Numbered from the stretch's first letter, positions 24,612 through 34,369 are shown. The stretch is 64,000 bases of DNA from an uncultured Duncaniella sp. (GCA_910588795.1 CAJURI010000002.1:1-64000), one strand, 5' to 3'. A program made the numbers and translations. Notes: generated from the sequence alone by a model not told the origin.

Positions 24612-27600
24612 ATGCAAAAACATATCTGTACGATCATAGCAACAGTTTTGCTTCTGTTCTCTCAGTCCTCCATGGGTCAATCAGCCTCACGTGGTGTAAA
24701 GACTCCGGATTTCGCGTATCCCAAGACTGTTATAAAGCAATCGGACAAGGCATTGAGCTCCGCTATGCGTAACGGAGATGACAAGACGATAGTGAGGTCT
24801 CTGCTTGATTATGCCCTGGCGGGAAGTGCGATAGGCAATGAGAATATTCCTAAAGGGATAGCAAAGATTGACTCCGTGACGGGTGTAAGCAATGATCCTG
24901 TGCTCAGAGGGATGCTCTCAATGCTTGAGGCGTACATTTATAACAGTGTGTATGCCATGAATCGCTGGGTCTATGATCAAAGGAACTCCCCTCTTGAGCC
25001 TGTCCCTGCCGACTATGACGAATGGAGCGGAGAGCAGTTCCGGCACAGGATAGAGTCACTGCTTGATGTGGCTATCGCTGACAGCACTGCTTTGCGTGCT
25101 GTCCCTTTGCGTGATTATAAGGGTGTCATAACTCAGGACAGGCAGACTGAGGTATATTATCCAACGCTATATGATTTTGTGGCGTCGCAGGCTCTGACTA
25201 TACTTGAAGGATGGGGTAATGACGGACATTGTTTCCCGTTGTGGATGGCCCGTTCTTCGGCTGATTCGGCGGAGAGATTCAGTGTACCCTCACTCAAGCG
25301 TGATCCGAGAGGTGAGAAGATACTTGCCATATATTCATCATTGCTTTCCGGTGTGAAGCGCGGTTCGGCGACCGATGTTAACACAAGGCTTGCAAGATTG
25401 ATGTTCCTGAGGTCAAATGTTGCCGAGGGGAGTGATATACGGTACAGTAGCATAAATCCGTACAACAGTCTCAGCCGCTCGCTGTATATGGAGCTGTATG
25501 AATCCTATCTGAATGACGAGGGGAAGCCGTCAACCGAGTATGCCGGCGACATATTGCTTGAGATCCCGTCCTATGGAGAGGAGGACAACAACAAGGGACT
25601 TTATGACACAATGACGGCGTTTATGAATTCTTGGCCCGGATACTGGCGCAGGGATTGCATCAAGCGCAGCCTGAATGATATGTCAAGAAAGAGGGTGAAT
25701 CTTAATACGCCACAGGTCATAGCTCCCGGACGTGAATTTGATATCAGTGTCAGCCTTAATAATGTGGAGAGGATGACTGTGGATATTTATGATGTATCCT
25801 CGGCCCCTGCATGGCGAGATGACTATGAGCTGAAATCAGTCGGCTCTTCTGCCAGAAAGATTGCTTCGCTTCCGGTGAGTGTGAACGGTGAAAGAGTGCC
25901 GTTCCGTGTGGACAGGAAGATCAGATATTCGTTTCCGAAGAGCGGAAATTATATTGTTGTGCCGGTGGTCAACGGGGTGGCCCCTAAGCGTGAAAACTAT
26001 CAGAAAATACATGTGACAACTGTCGCACTCGGCTCGTCGACATTTCTTGACCGCACTGTGTGGGCTGTGGATGCCAATGACGGATCTCCATTGGAGGATG
26101 TCGTTGTCAGTGTCAACAAGTACCGTTACCGTGATAATGATGTATCAAAGAGACTTGGCGTTACCGGGGCTGACGGCTCATTGTCAGTAAACGGGGTGTC
26201 AGGGGCTCTGACCGCTACAAAGGGTGATGACGGATATGCCCTTCCGCTTTCTATATATGATAATAACTATACGCGTCCCGACAAGTGGATTATGGCGGTG
26301 CGCGGTTATCCGTCGTTGCCTCTGTATCATCAGGGTGACACAGTAGAGTGGACTGCCATATGTTATGAATTTAAAGGGGGTCTTAACCGCCCGTGTCCAG
26401 GCAAGAGGGTCCAGGCTGTGATGTATGATGCCAACTCAATGGCAGTGGACACACTGATGTGTGAGACTGACCGTTTCGGACGCGCATGCGGTAAGTTTAC
26501 TTTGCCTGCGTCAGGACTGACCGGATGGTATCATATTTCGATTGACAAGAACCGGAATGCGGTGCGTTTTCAGGTCTCGGACTATAAGCTGCCGACATTT
26601 CACGTGCTTGAACCGGAGGTGGAGCGTGGAGTCCCGGCTCAGGGGGATGTCACGCTTCGCGGAAAGGTGCAGACCTACTCCGGATTTCCTGTCGCTGATG
26701 CCGAGGTGACTGTAGCATTGAGTGTGACCAGCCGTCCGCGATGGTGGTATCCGTCAAGGGTATATGATGTGTATTCCACAAAGGTCAGGACAGATGGCAA
26801 GGGTGAATATGAGGTGGTGTTTACGGATGATATTTTCGTGACGTCACCATTGGAGAACGGGTATTATACGGCTTCGGTCACTGCGTTGTCATCTACGGGT
26901 GAATCCCAGACGGGGAGTGTGTCATTCTCTCGGGGTGAGCGTTACATAATAAAGGCTGTGTCGCCGGCCAATTTTGATATATCCGGCTCGGTTGAACTTC
27001 CTGTAGAGGCCAATCTCGTGAACTACGAAGATTCGACGATACATGAGGCTGTGAATGTAAGGCTTGTGAGAAATGATTCCACGGTGGCTGTGTCCTCGAT
27101 GATACAGGGTAAAGGAATGCTTGCCGTCGGCGGCTGCGAGCAAGGCCGATACAATTTGGTGTTCACTCATGAGGATGCCGATTCGGTGGTCAGGGAGTTG
27201 GTGCTCTATGACAGGGCATCGGCCGAATCTCCGTGCCCGGATAATCTTATATGGGCTCCGGAGTGGGATGTCATGGTAAGTGGTGTTGAAAATCCGTCGT
27301 GGCTATATGCAGTGAATTGCGATACGCACATGCTTGTGACGTTATGGACTCCGGACGGTGTGATATCGCAGCATTGGGAGAAGGCCCGCAAGGGTTTCAA
27401 TAACCTCACGGTGTCACTTCCTGCCGGCGTGGATGAGGCTACTCTTTCAGTGATGGCTACCGGTAACTACCGTCAGGAGAGCGGGCGCGTGATTGTGAGG
27501 CGTGCCGACAGTATGAAGGGGCTCAGGATTGTGGCAGAGACTTTCCGCGACCGTACGGTGCCCGGTGAAGAGGAGTCATGGACGTTCCGGGTGGTTGACC

Positions 27601-30350
27601 TCAAAGGCAACGGCCGTGAGGCGGCTGTGATAGCAGATATGTACAATACCGCTCTTGATGCCCTTGCATCCACTGACTGGAGTTTCAGTGCCATGACCGC
27701 CGGTCAGAGGTCGTTCGGCTGGAATCTTTCGACACTGAATGGGACCAATGGTTTCTATTATAATGTTCCTATGGCACAGGCGCGCCTGAGGTGCCCTGAT
27801 CTTGTGGAGCCTGATTTCAACACATATGGAAGGTCGTTCAGGAATGTCCGTATTCGTGGAATACGTCCGCTGATGTCGGCACGGATGTCGACAGGGAGTG
27901 TCAACGGTATCGAGACGATGTATGATGAAGAAATCATTGTCGAGGAAAAAGCGGCCCTCGCAGAGTCGGCCCCTATTGCAAACGATATGATGAAGACGGC
28001 TGATGCCGGTATGGGCTCTGATTATGACTCGGTTGATAATGTCATCGAACACAAGGATGCAGTCAATGTGACCGAGAAGGAGCAGTTCTCCTACAGAGAA
28101 TCCAATGTGCCTCTCGCATTCTTCAGGCCTTCGCTTGTCACTGACAGGGAGGGAAAGCTCGTGTTGAAATTCACTGTGCCGAATGCCAATACCACATGGG
28201 GTTTCCGTGCTGTGGCGTTCACAGATTCTCTATTGTCGGCAAAATTCTCAAGCAATGTCGTTGCGTCGAAGAAGATTATGGTTCAGCCCAATCTTCCGAG
28301 ATTCCTCCGTACGGGGGACCGTGCAGTGGTCAAGGCGTCGGTCATGAATGCGACATCTGATGTGCAGCGAGTTGAGACCGTGGTGGAATTGTATGATCCA
28401 TCGGATGGCAAGGTGCTGTATAGCATGAATCGTCCTGACACCATAGCACCCGACGGACATAAGGTGGTTGATGTGGAAATATCAGTGCCGTCGGATATGC
28501 CGCTTCTGGGGTATCGGATTAAATCGTCGACAGAGACTTTTGCTGACGGTGAACAGGCTCTGATACCTGTGCTGCCGTCTGTAACTCCTGTGATAGAGAC
28601 CTATCCGTTCTATATGGCTCCTGATCAGAGGGATTTCTCAATGAAGCTTCCGGAAATGCCTTCCGACAGCCGTGTCACGCTGCAGTTCTGTGAGAATCCC
28701 GTATGGTATGTTGTCACGGCACTTCCGGGATTGCTGAACAAGGATGCGACATCGGCACCTGAGGCGGCGCGCAGCATATTCTCGGCGGCTGTGGCCTCGG
28801 GGTTGTTGCGCGACAATCCTGTGATAGCGGCTGCGTTGAAGGAATGGAACGAGGGGGATAAGTCCTCGGAGATGCTTACATCGATGCTTGAGCGCAATGA
28901 GGATCTTAAGATAATGCTGCTCAATGCGACTCCATGGATGCTCGATGCGCGCAACGACACGGAGCGTATGGCCCGCCTGGCTCTTCTTTTCGATAAAAAT
29001 ACGGTAGACAGGACTCTTGACGCTAACATATCGTTGCTGAAGAAACTCGCACATAAGAACGGCGGATGGAGCTGGTGTGAACAGTACCGCGAACCGTCCA
29101 TGTGGGCTACCCGTGAGGTGCTGTGGATGATGGGCCGTCTTGTGGCTCTCGGGTTCATGCCTGATGACGGCGGCCTGAGAAAGATGATCGCCGCGGCATT
29201 GGACTGGGACACGTCAGAGACTCTGAGGGATTACCGTAAGTATCCCGACGGTGACTATACGCGATATATGCATCTTCATGACATGTTTGCACGTATGGGC
29301 GTAGGTGAGCCTGACGTGCGTATCGCCAACGCAACAACGCAGCGCATACTCTCGACCTGGAGGAGAGAATCCTTGGCCGGAAAAGCCGTGGCTGCCCAGG
29401 TGCTTTACAAAAATAATTATAAGTCGGTAGCGAGGGAGCTGCTTGCGTCAATACGGCAGTTTGGCGAAAAATCTCCGGAAAAGGGTATGTGGTTCCCGTC
29501 GCTCGACGACAATGCATGGTATGGATCAATGGGCAAGCTCGGAATCACTTCGCTTGTGCTTGAGACATTCGCCATGATAGAGCCCGGATGTGTCGATATC
29601 GATGATCTGCGTCAATGGCTTATACTCCAGAAGGGATCTCAGGACTGGGGCTCATCTGCCGCCGCTTCTGAGGTTGTGGCTGCGATATTGTCAACTTCAG
29701 GCAAGTGGATCACGCCGGCCGAGGGGTCGAAAGTGAGGGTCGGGGGGTTGGAGATGACTCCCGACAGAGTGGAACGTATGACCGGCGAGTATAAGATCAG
29801 TCTCAATGCTTCTGAATCGTCGGGCAAGCGGCTTTCAGTGAAAAAGAGCGGTGACACGCCTTCGTGGGGTGCCGTGTTCTGTCAGTATGTCGATAATATG
29901 ACATCGGTAAAGGCTCAGGGTTGCCCCGAGCTTAATATCACCAAGGAACTGTTGGTCAACACTGACCCGGGTGAAGGCACTTTAGGCCGACAGGCGGTCG
30001 TCAAGACCGATTCATTGGCTGTAGGGGATCGTGTCACTGTGAGACTGGTGTTGAAAGTTGATAAGGATATGGATTATGTTGCCATCATAGATGACCGTCC
30101 GGCATGCTTTGAACCTGTGGAACAGCTTCCGTCGCCCATGTATTCCGAGGGGATTTGCTTCTATCGGGAGAATCGTGACGCCTCGACCCGGATCTTCATC
30201 GATCATCTGCCCAAGGGTACTTATATTCTTACATATGACATGTGGGTCAACAATGCCGGCGTGTTCACTTCAGGCATAGCTACGGCCCAGAGCGAATATG
30301 CTCCGCAGTATTCGGCTCATTCTGCGGGCAACAGAGTTTGTGTCAAGTGA
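24612..30350 (+). CDS. Giant alpha-2-macroglobulin-like protein without thioester motif
   Basis: A 1,912-residue exported protein; signal peptide MQKHICTIIATVLLLFSQSSMGQ. Bacterial alpha-2-macroglobulins trap foreign proteases in the envelope. Order seen: helical N-terminal region (about 30-350), several beta-sandwich MG domains (about 360-900), an acidic low-complexity stretch with EEIIVEEKAALAESAPIAND (about 1095-1170) placed like a bait region, the A2M domain (FFRPSLVTDREGKLVLKFTVP), a helical thioester-domain fold (about 1360-1690), and a final receptor-like domain. The expected GCxEQ thioester motif is absent. No lipobox is seen, so it is probably soluble periplasmic or surface-bound. 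No penicillin-binding protein 1C gene is adjacent, unlike in E. coli. Confidence 0.9.
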   Translation: MQKHICTIIATVLLLFSQSSMGQSASRGVKTPDFAYPKTVIKQSDKALSSAMRNGDDKTIVRSLLDYALAGSAIGNENIPKGIAKIDSVTGVSNDPVLRGMLSMLEAYIYNSVYAMNRWVYDQRNSPLEPVPADYDEWSGEQFRHRIESLLDVAIADSTALRAVPLRDYKGVITQDRQTEVYYPTLYDFVASQALTILEGWGNDGHCFPLWMARSSADSAERFSVPSLKRDPRGEKILAIYSSLLSGVKRGSATDVNTRLARLMFLRSNVAEGSDIRYSSINPYNSLSRSLYMELYESYLNDEGKPSTEYAGDILLEIPSYGEEDNNKGLYDTMTAFMNSWPGYWRRDCIKRSLNDMSRKRVNLNTPQVIAPGREFDISVSLNNVERMTVDIYDVSSAPAWRDDYELKSVGSSARKIASLPVSVNGERVPFRVDRKIRYSFPKSGNYIVVPVVNGVAPKRENYQKIHVTTVALGSSTFLDRTVWAVDANDGSPLEDVVVSVNKYRYRDNDVSKRLGVTGADGSLSVNGVSGALTATKGDDGYALPLSIYDNNYTRPDKWIMAVRGYPSLPLYHQGDTVEWTAICYEFKGGLNRPCPGKRVQAVMYDANSMAVDTLMCETDRFGRACGKFTLPASGLTGWYHISIDKNRNAVRFQVSDYKLPTFHVLEPEVERGVPAQGDVTLRGKVQTYSGFPVADAEVTVALSVTSRPRWWYPSRVYDVYSTKVRTDGKGEYEVVFTDDIFVTSPLENGYYTASVTALSSTGESQTGSVSFSRGERYIIKAVSPANFDISGSVELPVEANLVNYEDSTIHEAVNVRLVRNDSTVAVSSMIQGKGMLAVGGCEQGRYNLVFTHEDADSVVRELVLYDRASAESPCPDNLIWAPEWDVMVSGVENPSWLYAVNCDTHMLVTLWTPDGVISQHWEKARKGFNNLTVSLPAGVDEATLSVMATGNYRQESGRVIVRRADSMKGLRIVAETFRDRTVPGEEESWTFRVVDLKGNGREAAVIADMYNTALDALASTDWSFSAMTAGQRSFGWNLSTLNGTNGFYYNVPMAQARLRCPDLVEPDFNTYGRSFRNVRIRGIRPLMSARMSTGSVNGIETMYDEEIIVEEKAALAESAPIANDMMKTADAGMGSDYDSVDNVIEHKDAVNVTEKEQFSYRESNVPLAFFRPSLVTDREGKLVLKFTVPNANTTWGFRAVAFTDSLLSAKFSSNVVASKKIMVQPNLPRFLRTGDRAVVKASVMNATSDVQRVETVVELYDPSDGKVLYSMNRPDTIAPDGHKVVDVEISVPSDMPLLGYRIKSSTETFADGEQALIPVLPSVTPVIETYPFYMAPDQRDFSMKLPEMPSDSRVTLQFCENPVWYVVTALPGLLNKDATSAPEAARSIFSAAVASGLLRDNPVIAAALKEWNEGDKSSEMLTSMLERNEDLKIMLLNATPWMLDARNDTERMARLALLFDKNTVDRTLDANISLLKKLAHKNGGWSWCEQYREPSMWATREVLWMMGRLVALGFMPDDGGLRKMIAAALDWDTSETLRDYRKYPDGDYTRYMHLHDMFARMGVGEPDVRIANATTQRILSTWRRESLAGKAVAAQVLYKNNYKSVARELLASIRQFGEKSPEKGMWFPSLDDNAWYGSMGKLGITSLVLETFAMIEPGCVDIDDLRQWLILQKGSQDWGSSAAASEVVAAILSTSGKWITPAEGSKVRVGGLEMTPDRVERMTGEYKISLNASESSGKRLSVKKSGDTPSWGAVFCQYVDNMTSVKAQGCPELNITKELLVNTDPGEGTLGRQAVVKTDSLAVGDRVTVRLVLKVDKDMDYVAIIDDRPACFEPVEQLPSPMYSEGICFYRENRDASTRIFIDHLPKGTYILTYDMWVNNAGVFTSGIATAQSEYAPQYSAHSAGNRVCVK

Positions 30351-30360
30351 AGTGATATAA

Positions 30361-30398
30361 TAAATCAGGCGATTGACTTAAGTCAATCGCCTGATTTA
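30361..30398. terminator. Bidirectional terminator, perfect palindrome
   Basis: A 38-nt perfect inverted repeat (TAAATCAGGCGATTGAC-TTAA-GTCAATCGCCTGATTTA) between the convergent macroglobulin and tRNA-Gly genes. Confidence 0.85.
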
Positions 30399-30404
30399 CA
30401 GTGG

Positions 30405-30477
30405 AGCGGTAGACGAGGCTCGAACTCGCGACCCTCAGCTTGGGAAGCTGATGCTCTACCAACTGAGCTACTACCGC
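30405..30477 (-). tRNA. tRNA-Gly (CCC)
   Basis: Acceptor GCGGTAG/CTACCGC with discriminator T, D stem GCTC/GAGC, anticodon stem TCAGC/GCTGA with loop TTCCCAA (anticodon CCC), T arm GCGAG-TTCGAGC-CTCGT. CCA is not encoded. Confidence 0.95.
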
Positions 30478-30499
30478 GTATGCTCCGTTTTTGATGATG

Positions 30500-30530
30500 C
30501 AAATTTAGTGATTAATTTTGACGTTGCAAA
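30500..30530 (-). promoter_or_regulatory. Promoter of tRNA-Gly
   Basis: Minus-strand TTTG (30527-30530) and TAAATTTG (30500-30507), spaced 19 nt, 23 nt before the tRNA 5' end. Confidence 0.75.
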
Positions 30531-30579
30531 ATTAATATAGCATTTTTTGTTTTATAAGACTGGTGCAGACAGCCCCAGA

Positions 30580-30624
30580 GCCGGCATATTGCCAGCCATC
30601 GCCAGTCATTGAACGTATGCCGGC
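30580..30624. repeat. Inverted repeat in the spacer between the tRNA-Gly promoter and the DUF2007 gene
   Basis: A 9-bp perfect stem GCCGGCATA / TATGCCGGC with a 27-nt loop, about 65 nt past the DUF2007 gene stop. The minus-strand side lacks a T-tract, so it is not a standard terminator. The rest of 30531-30689 shows no gene. Confidence 0.6.
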
Positions 30625-30689
30625 CAATTATGAGCACAATTTGCGTGGGTGCGGAGTATGGAGCCGGGCCGATATGGACCGGATGTGGT

Positions 30690-30899
30690 TCAGCGGTCTC
30701 CGTGTCGGTTCAGAAGGTCTATGGCTTCTGATGCCTGTGAGTCGTTGACCATTAGCCTGGCTCCTCCTATGGTCAAGGGCATTGGCAGCACTGACAGGAT
30801 GGTGCCGTTGTCCACTATGGCTGGTATGCTATGGCTTTCGAGCATCCCTTTCGCGATGCTTGCCTCTACCTGGTTGTCGAATTCTGCTACACAGGTCAT
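30690..30899 (-). CDS. DUF2007 small protein
   Basis: A 69-residue DUF2007 (putative signal-transducing protein) family member, recognised by the ferredoxin-like pattern VAEFDNQVEASIAKGMLESHSIPAIV in part, followed by a short basic end (LLNRHGDR). No enzyme residues are seen. It lies 21 nt after der and is probably co-transcribed with it. No experimentally defined function is known to me. Confidence 0.88.
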   Translation of the reverse strand: MTCVAEFDNQVEASIAKGMLESHSIPAIVDNGTILSVLPMPLTIGGARLMVNDSQASEAIDLLNRHGDR

Positions 30900-30920
30900 A
30901 TCGGTATCTTTATATGGGGG

Positions 30921-32240
30921 TTATTTCTCACGCATGAATATGTTGATCGGAGTACCGTGGAAGTCCCAGTTTTCGCGTATCTTGTTTTCCAGATATCTCC
31001 TGTATGGTTCCTTTACCCATTGCGGGAGGTTGCAGAAGAATATGAAGGTGGGGATCTGGGCTCCTTTCAGCATTGTCACATACTTGATGCGTACGAATTT
31101 GCCTTTGTTGGCAGGTGGCGGATATGCCGAAATGGCTTCGAGCATCACTGTGTTGAGCTGTGATGTGGGGATGATGCGCTGGCGGTTCTTGCATACTTCG
31201 AGCGCGGTCTCGAGCACCTTGAATATCCTTTGCTTTGTGATGGCGGATGCGAATATTATCGGGAAGTCGGTAAACGGAGCGAAGCGTGCGCGGATTGCTT
31301 CCTCGTAGTGCCTGATCGCTTCCTTGCTTTTGTCCTCCACGAGGTCCCATTTGTTGACCACCACTACGAGGCCTTTTTTGTTGCGCTGGATCAGTGAGAA
31401 TATCGACACGTCCTGAGCCTCGATGCCTCGGGTGGCGTCGATCATGAGGAGGCACACGTCGGATGCTTCGATTGCGCGTATGGAGCGTATGACGGAATAG
31501 TATTCGATGTCCTCGTTTACCTTGTTTTTCTTTCTGATGCCTGCTGTGTCGACGAGATAGAAGTCGAATCCGAACTTGTTGTATTTGGTGTATATGGAGT
31601 CGCGTGTGGTCCCGGCGATGTCGGTGACGATGTGTCGCTCCTGCTCCATGAATGAGTTGACGAGCGATGATTTTCCGGCGTTGGGGCGTCCTACGATGCA
31701 TATCTTGGGTATGTCGTCAAGGGTGTCGGATCCGTCATCGGTTTTCTCAGGCATTTTTGCCACTACTTCGTCAAGGAGGTCGCCTGTGCCGTATCCGCTG
31801 ACTGCCGATACGCCGTAGGGGTCTCCGAGGCCGAGCGAGTAGAATTCAGAGATGTTGTAGATGGAGTCTCCGGCGTCCACTTTGTTGGCCACGAGTATCA
31901 CCGGCTTGGATGAGCGGCGCAGGATTTCGGCCACCTGGTCGTCAAGATCGGTGACACCGTTGGTGGCATCCACTACGAAGAGGATTTCGTCGGCCTGTTC
32001 GATGGCCACGTTGACCTGCTTGTTGATCTCGCTCTCGAAGATGTCCTCGCTGCCTATCACCCATCCGCCGGTGTCGACGATTGAGAATTCCTTGCCTGTC
32101 CATTCCACCTTGCCGTACTGGCGGTCACGTGTGGTGCCGGCTTCGTTGTTGGTTATGGCTGTGCGTGTCTGTGTGAGGCGGTTGAAGAGTGTCGATTTGC
32201 CGACATTCGGGCGGCCTACTATAGCGATTAACTGTGACAT
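30921..32240 (-). CDS. der: Ribosome biogenesis GTPase Der (EngA)
   Basis: A tandem-GTPase needed for 50S ribosomal subunit assembly. The 439-residue protein has two complete G domains: first P-loop GRPNVGKS (8-15) with DTGG and NKVD; second P-loop GRPNAGKS (about 184-191) with DTAGIRKK and NKWD. A KH-like C-terminal domain ends GTPINIFMREK. Length is normal. A TATCTTTG box at 32316-32323 on the minus strand lies 76 nt before the start. DUF2007 follows. Confidence 0.98.
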   Translation of the reverse strand: MSQLIAIVGRPNVGKSTLFNRLTQTRTAITNNEAGTTRDRQYGKVEWTGKEFSIVDTGGWVIGSEDIFESEINKQVNVAIEQADEILFVVDATNGVTDLDDQVAEILRRSSKPVILVANKVDAGDSIYNISEFYSLGLGDPYGVSAVSGYGTGDLLDEVVAKMPEKTDDGSDTLDDIPKICIVGRPNAGKSSLVNSFMEQERHIVTDIAGTTRDSIYTKYNKFGFDFYLVDTAGIRKKNKVNEDIEYYSVIRSIRAIEASDVCLLMIDATRGIEAQDVSIFSLIQRNKKGLVVVVNKWDLVEDKSKEAIRHYEEAIRARFAPFTDFPIIFASAITKQRIFKVLETALEVCKNRQRIIPTSQLNTVMLEAISAYPPPANKGKFVRIKYVTMLKGAQIPTFIFFCNLPQWVKEPYRRYLENKIRENWDFHGTPINIFMREK

Positions 32241-32315
32241 GTTTCGGGTTGATTATAATTGCCTATAGCGAAAAAACAAGCGATAATGCGTGAGTGTTCA
32301 ATGCGTTTCGCGCTG

Positions 32316-32323
32316 CAAAGATA
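32316..32323 (-). promoter_or_regulatory. -7 box for der
   Basis: Minus-strand TATCTTTG preceded by an AT-rich stretch. It gives a 5' UTR of about 70 nt. Confidence 0.55.
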
Positions 32324-32346
32324 CGAAATTTTCCGTGAATAATTAA

Positions 32347-32396
32347 GACCATAGCCCGAAGAGTTGACATGTTTTGCCGTGCTTCGGGCTATGGTC
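32347..32396 (-). terminator. Terminator after the GLPGLI gene
   Basis: A 15-bp perfect stem GACCATAGCCCGAAG / CTTCGGGCTATGGTC, with the T-rich TTAATTATT on its minus-strand downstream side. Confidence 0.8.
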
Positions 32397-32420
32397 CTGT
32401 GTATTACCTGTATTTTATGG

Positions 32421-33329
32421 CTATTCCTTTTCGATAGGGTTGTCGATCAGGCATGCGTCGATGCCTGTCGACGGGCGGTACTTGAGGGGGTATGAGCCTT
32501 TCTGCTTGTCGTATATGCCTGCTGTCTGCATGTAGTTGCTCTGGTCGCATGTGGCGGATATGCGCAGCACCTTTGGGAAGCGTTCAAGGGGTATGTCGGT
32601 GAATCGGTCGGGGTATTTTATGAACAGGGTGTCCCCTTCGATGTGGTTGACGAGTCCGTTGAACATCCATCTCACTTCGTTGTCCTTGTCGGTGACTTCG
32701 AGCACAACACCCGGGAGGCCGTTGAAGTCACGCGGAGCACCGACGTGGGGCAGGTCGTTTGTGAACCATGCGGTCCATTCGCGGCCGCCTTTTGTGATTG
32801 TGGCTTTGCGGCATTTGTACTCTCCGATGGTCTTTTCCTCGTCGGTTATGTTCCATTTGTTGTCGCAGGTGAAGTCCTTGAGCTTGAATTCCTCCGATAT
32901 GATGCGGTAGGTGTTGACCTTGCGTCCTGACGAGGGGTAGAAGAAGTAGTAGTCGGGTGTGAGGTGGTAGGCGAGGCTTGTGTCTCCTCCCTGGCCGTTG
33001 GGGTTTTTGAGTATCCAGCGGGTCTCACCTATGCCTTCGTAGCTTTGGTCGAGAGTCACTTTCGGGGTTATGAGCACTACGCGGTCCTCTTCGAAAGTGA
33101 GGTCCTGTTCTTTGTTGAAGAGGTATTTCATGCGGTATCTTACGCCATATTCGGCGGTGTCGGCGTTGGCGTAGTAGGCATTGGCCTCTTCTTTCATCTT
33201 GGCCTGCATCTCTTTGGCTTTGGCCTCACGATCCTCCTGCCCCTGGCGGTTGCGTCCGCCGTGGTTCTGTGCTGATGCCGAGAATCCGAGCGCGAGCAGC
33301 AGTATGGTGGTGAATATTGTCTTTTTCAT
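32421..33329 (-). CDS. GLPGLI family exported protein
   Basis: A 302-residue exported protein; signal peptide MKKTIFTTILLLALGFSASAQ. It belongs to the Bacteroidetes GLPGLI family, named after a motif seen here as DFNGLPGVVLEV (about residue 205). The region WTAWFTNDLP just before it is also typical. A charged Gln/Lys/Glu-rich segment follows the signal peptide (about 22-55). Family function is unknown; members are often encoded near outer-membrane receptors. It starts 5 nt after the serine protease stop, so the two are co-transcribed. Confidence 0.92.
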   Translation of the reverse strand: MKKTIFTTILLLALGFSASAQNHGGRNRQGQEDREAKAKEMQAKMKEEANAYYANADTAEYGVRYRMKYLFNKEQDLTFEEDRVVLITPKVTLDQSYEGIGETRWILKNPNGQGGDTSLAYHLTPDYYFFYPSSGRKVNTYRIISEEFKLKDFTCDNKWNITDEEKTIGEYKCRKATITKGGREWTAWFTNDLPHVGAPRDFNGLPGVVLEVTDKDNEVRWMFNGLVNHIEGDTLFIKYPDRFTDIPLERFPKVLRISATCDQSNYMQTAGIYDKQKGSYPLKYRPSTGIDACLIDNPIEKE

Positions 33330-33334
33330 TATGT

Positions 33335-34264
33335 TTAGTCGGAAAAACGTTCGCGGATCAGGAATGCGGGTACAGTCTGCTTGTAGGCCATCTGGAAGTT
33401 GCGGAACTGCTGGGGGTTGGCATACAGGGAGAAGGTGGAGCTTACGAGGGCCACGATGTTGCCGTATTCGTCATATATCGGGCCTCCGCTCGCGCCTACG
33501 CCATAGTCGGATGTAATCTCCATGATGTATTTGGTGTGTCCGTTGCGTTTGTCGGTGGTGCGGGTGCAGTTGCTCACCATTCCGTCGGTGAAGTGGAAGT
33601 AGGCTCCGCTCGGATTGGAGAGGCAGTACACTTTGGTTCCCTGGCGTGCTGCGGTGTTGAGGGGGGCCGGCGTGAGTTTTCCTCCGCGGGTGTCGACCTT
33701 GATCAGTGCGAAATCGTTGAGCGCGTCGATGGCTATCACTGACTGCATGGGATAGGCGTTGCCGTCGCAGTCCATCACGAATCGGGTTATGTCGCCCGGT
33801 TTCCTGTAGTCGAAGGCTCCGCGCAGCACTATGTCGCTTATCACGTGGAAGTTGGTGGCGCATATGCCGTCGGGGGTGAGTGCTACGGCTGAAGCGTTGG
33901 AGTAGGCCGAGTCGTTGTTGATGAAGTCGACATGCTCCATCTTTCCGAACACGAGTGTGCTCTTGCGGCAGAGGTTGTAAAGCTCTTCGGCCGAAAGTTT
34001 CTTTTTGCGCAGTGGCGCGAGTTGCTTTGCGTCGGCGATTTTACCGTCTTTCAGGTCATCGAGCACATGGTTCTGCATGGAGTCGGTGGTGCTGTAGGGG
34101 TGTTCGCTCATGTATTCGCGCAGCTGTTCTGTGACGTGCCCTATCTTGGCGGGGTAGTCGGTGTAGTAATCCGGGACAGGTTGTGACGCGAAAGCCGAAA
34201 GGGATATGGCCATTGCGGCACATGCCGACACTGCGACGCGTGGGAGTGATAATGTAATCTTCAT
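33335..34264 (-). CDS. Exported trypsin-like serine protease
   Basis: A 309-residue chymotrypsin-fold protease of the S1/DegP-like type but with no PDZ domain. The triad is complete: His in CATNFHVISD (about 140), Asp in DALNDFALIKV (about 182) and Ser in GVGASGGPIYDE (about 262). The ATG at 34264 begins the signal peptide (MKITLSLPRVAVSACAAMAISLSAFA in part); an ATG at 34285 would add seven residues before it. A helical pro-like region (about 25-110) precedes the catalytic domain. Periplasmic or surface location is likely. Co-transcribed with the GLPGLI gene. Confidence 0.9.
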   Translation of the reverse strand: MKITLSLPRVAVSACAAMAISLSAFASQPVPDYYTDYPAKIGHVTEQLREYMSEHPYSTTDSMQNHVLDDLKDGKIADAKQLAPLRKKKLSAEELYNLCRKSTLVFGKMEHVDFINNDSAYSNASAVALTPDGICATNFHVISDIVLRGAFDYRKPGDITRFVMDCDGNAYPMQSVIAIDALNDFALIKVDTRGGKLTPAPLNTAARQGTKVYCLSNPSGAYFHFTDGMVSNCTRTTDKRNGHTKYIMEITSDYGVGASGGPIYDEYGNIVALVSSTFSLYANPQQFRNFQMAYKQTVPAFLIRERFSD

Positions 34265-34292
34265 TTGCATAAGCCTGGTTGTCAATACGGAA

Positions 34293-34369
34293 GAACAGGA
34301 GAGCCGGGCGTGACGGATGGCAACCGTGGTGATGGTGGCTCATCCTTACGTCAGTGTTCTCTCCTGTTC
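34293..34369 (-). repeat. Long imperfect hairpin between thioredoxin-like and protease genes
   Basis: An 11-bp outer stem (GAACAGGAGAG / CTCTCCTGTTC) and an inner stem around GGATG/CATCC enclose a 21-nt loop. It has no T-tract. It could be a processing site or attenuator between the two minus-strand genes. Confidence 0.6.

Noticed and set aside
29064..29076. Trp-Cys-Glu-Gln in the macroglobulin as a thioester
   Set aside because: It lies deep inside the helical domain (about residue 1484) in a GGW-S-W repeat-like segment, not at the domain entry where GCxEQ belongs, and lacks the preceding Gly-Cys-Gly pattern.
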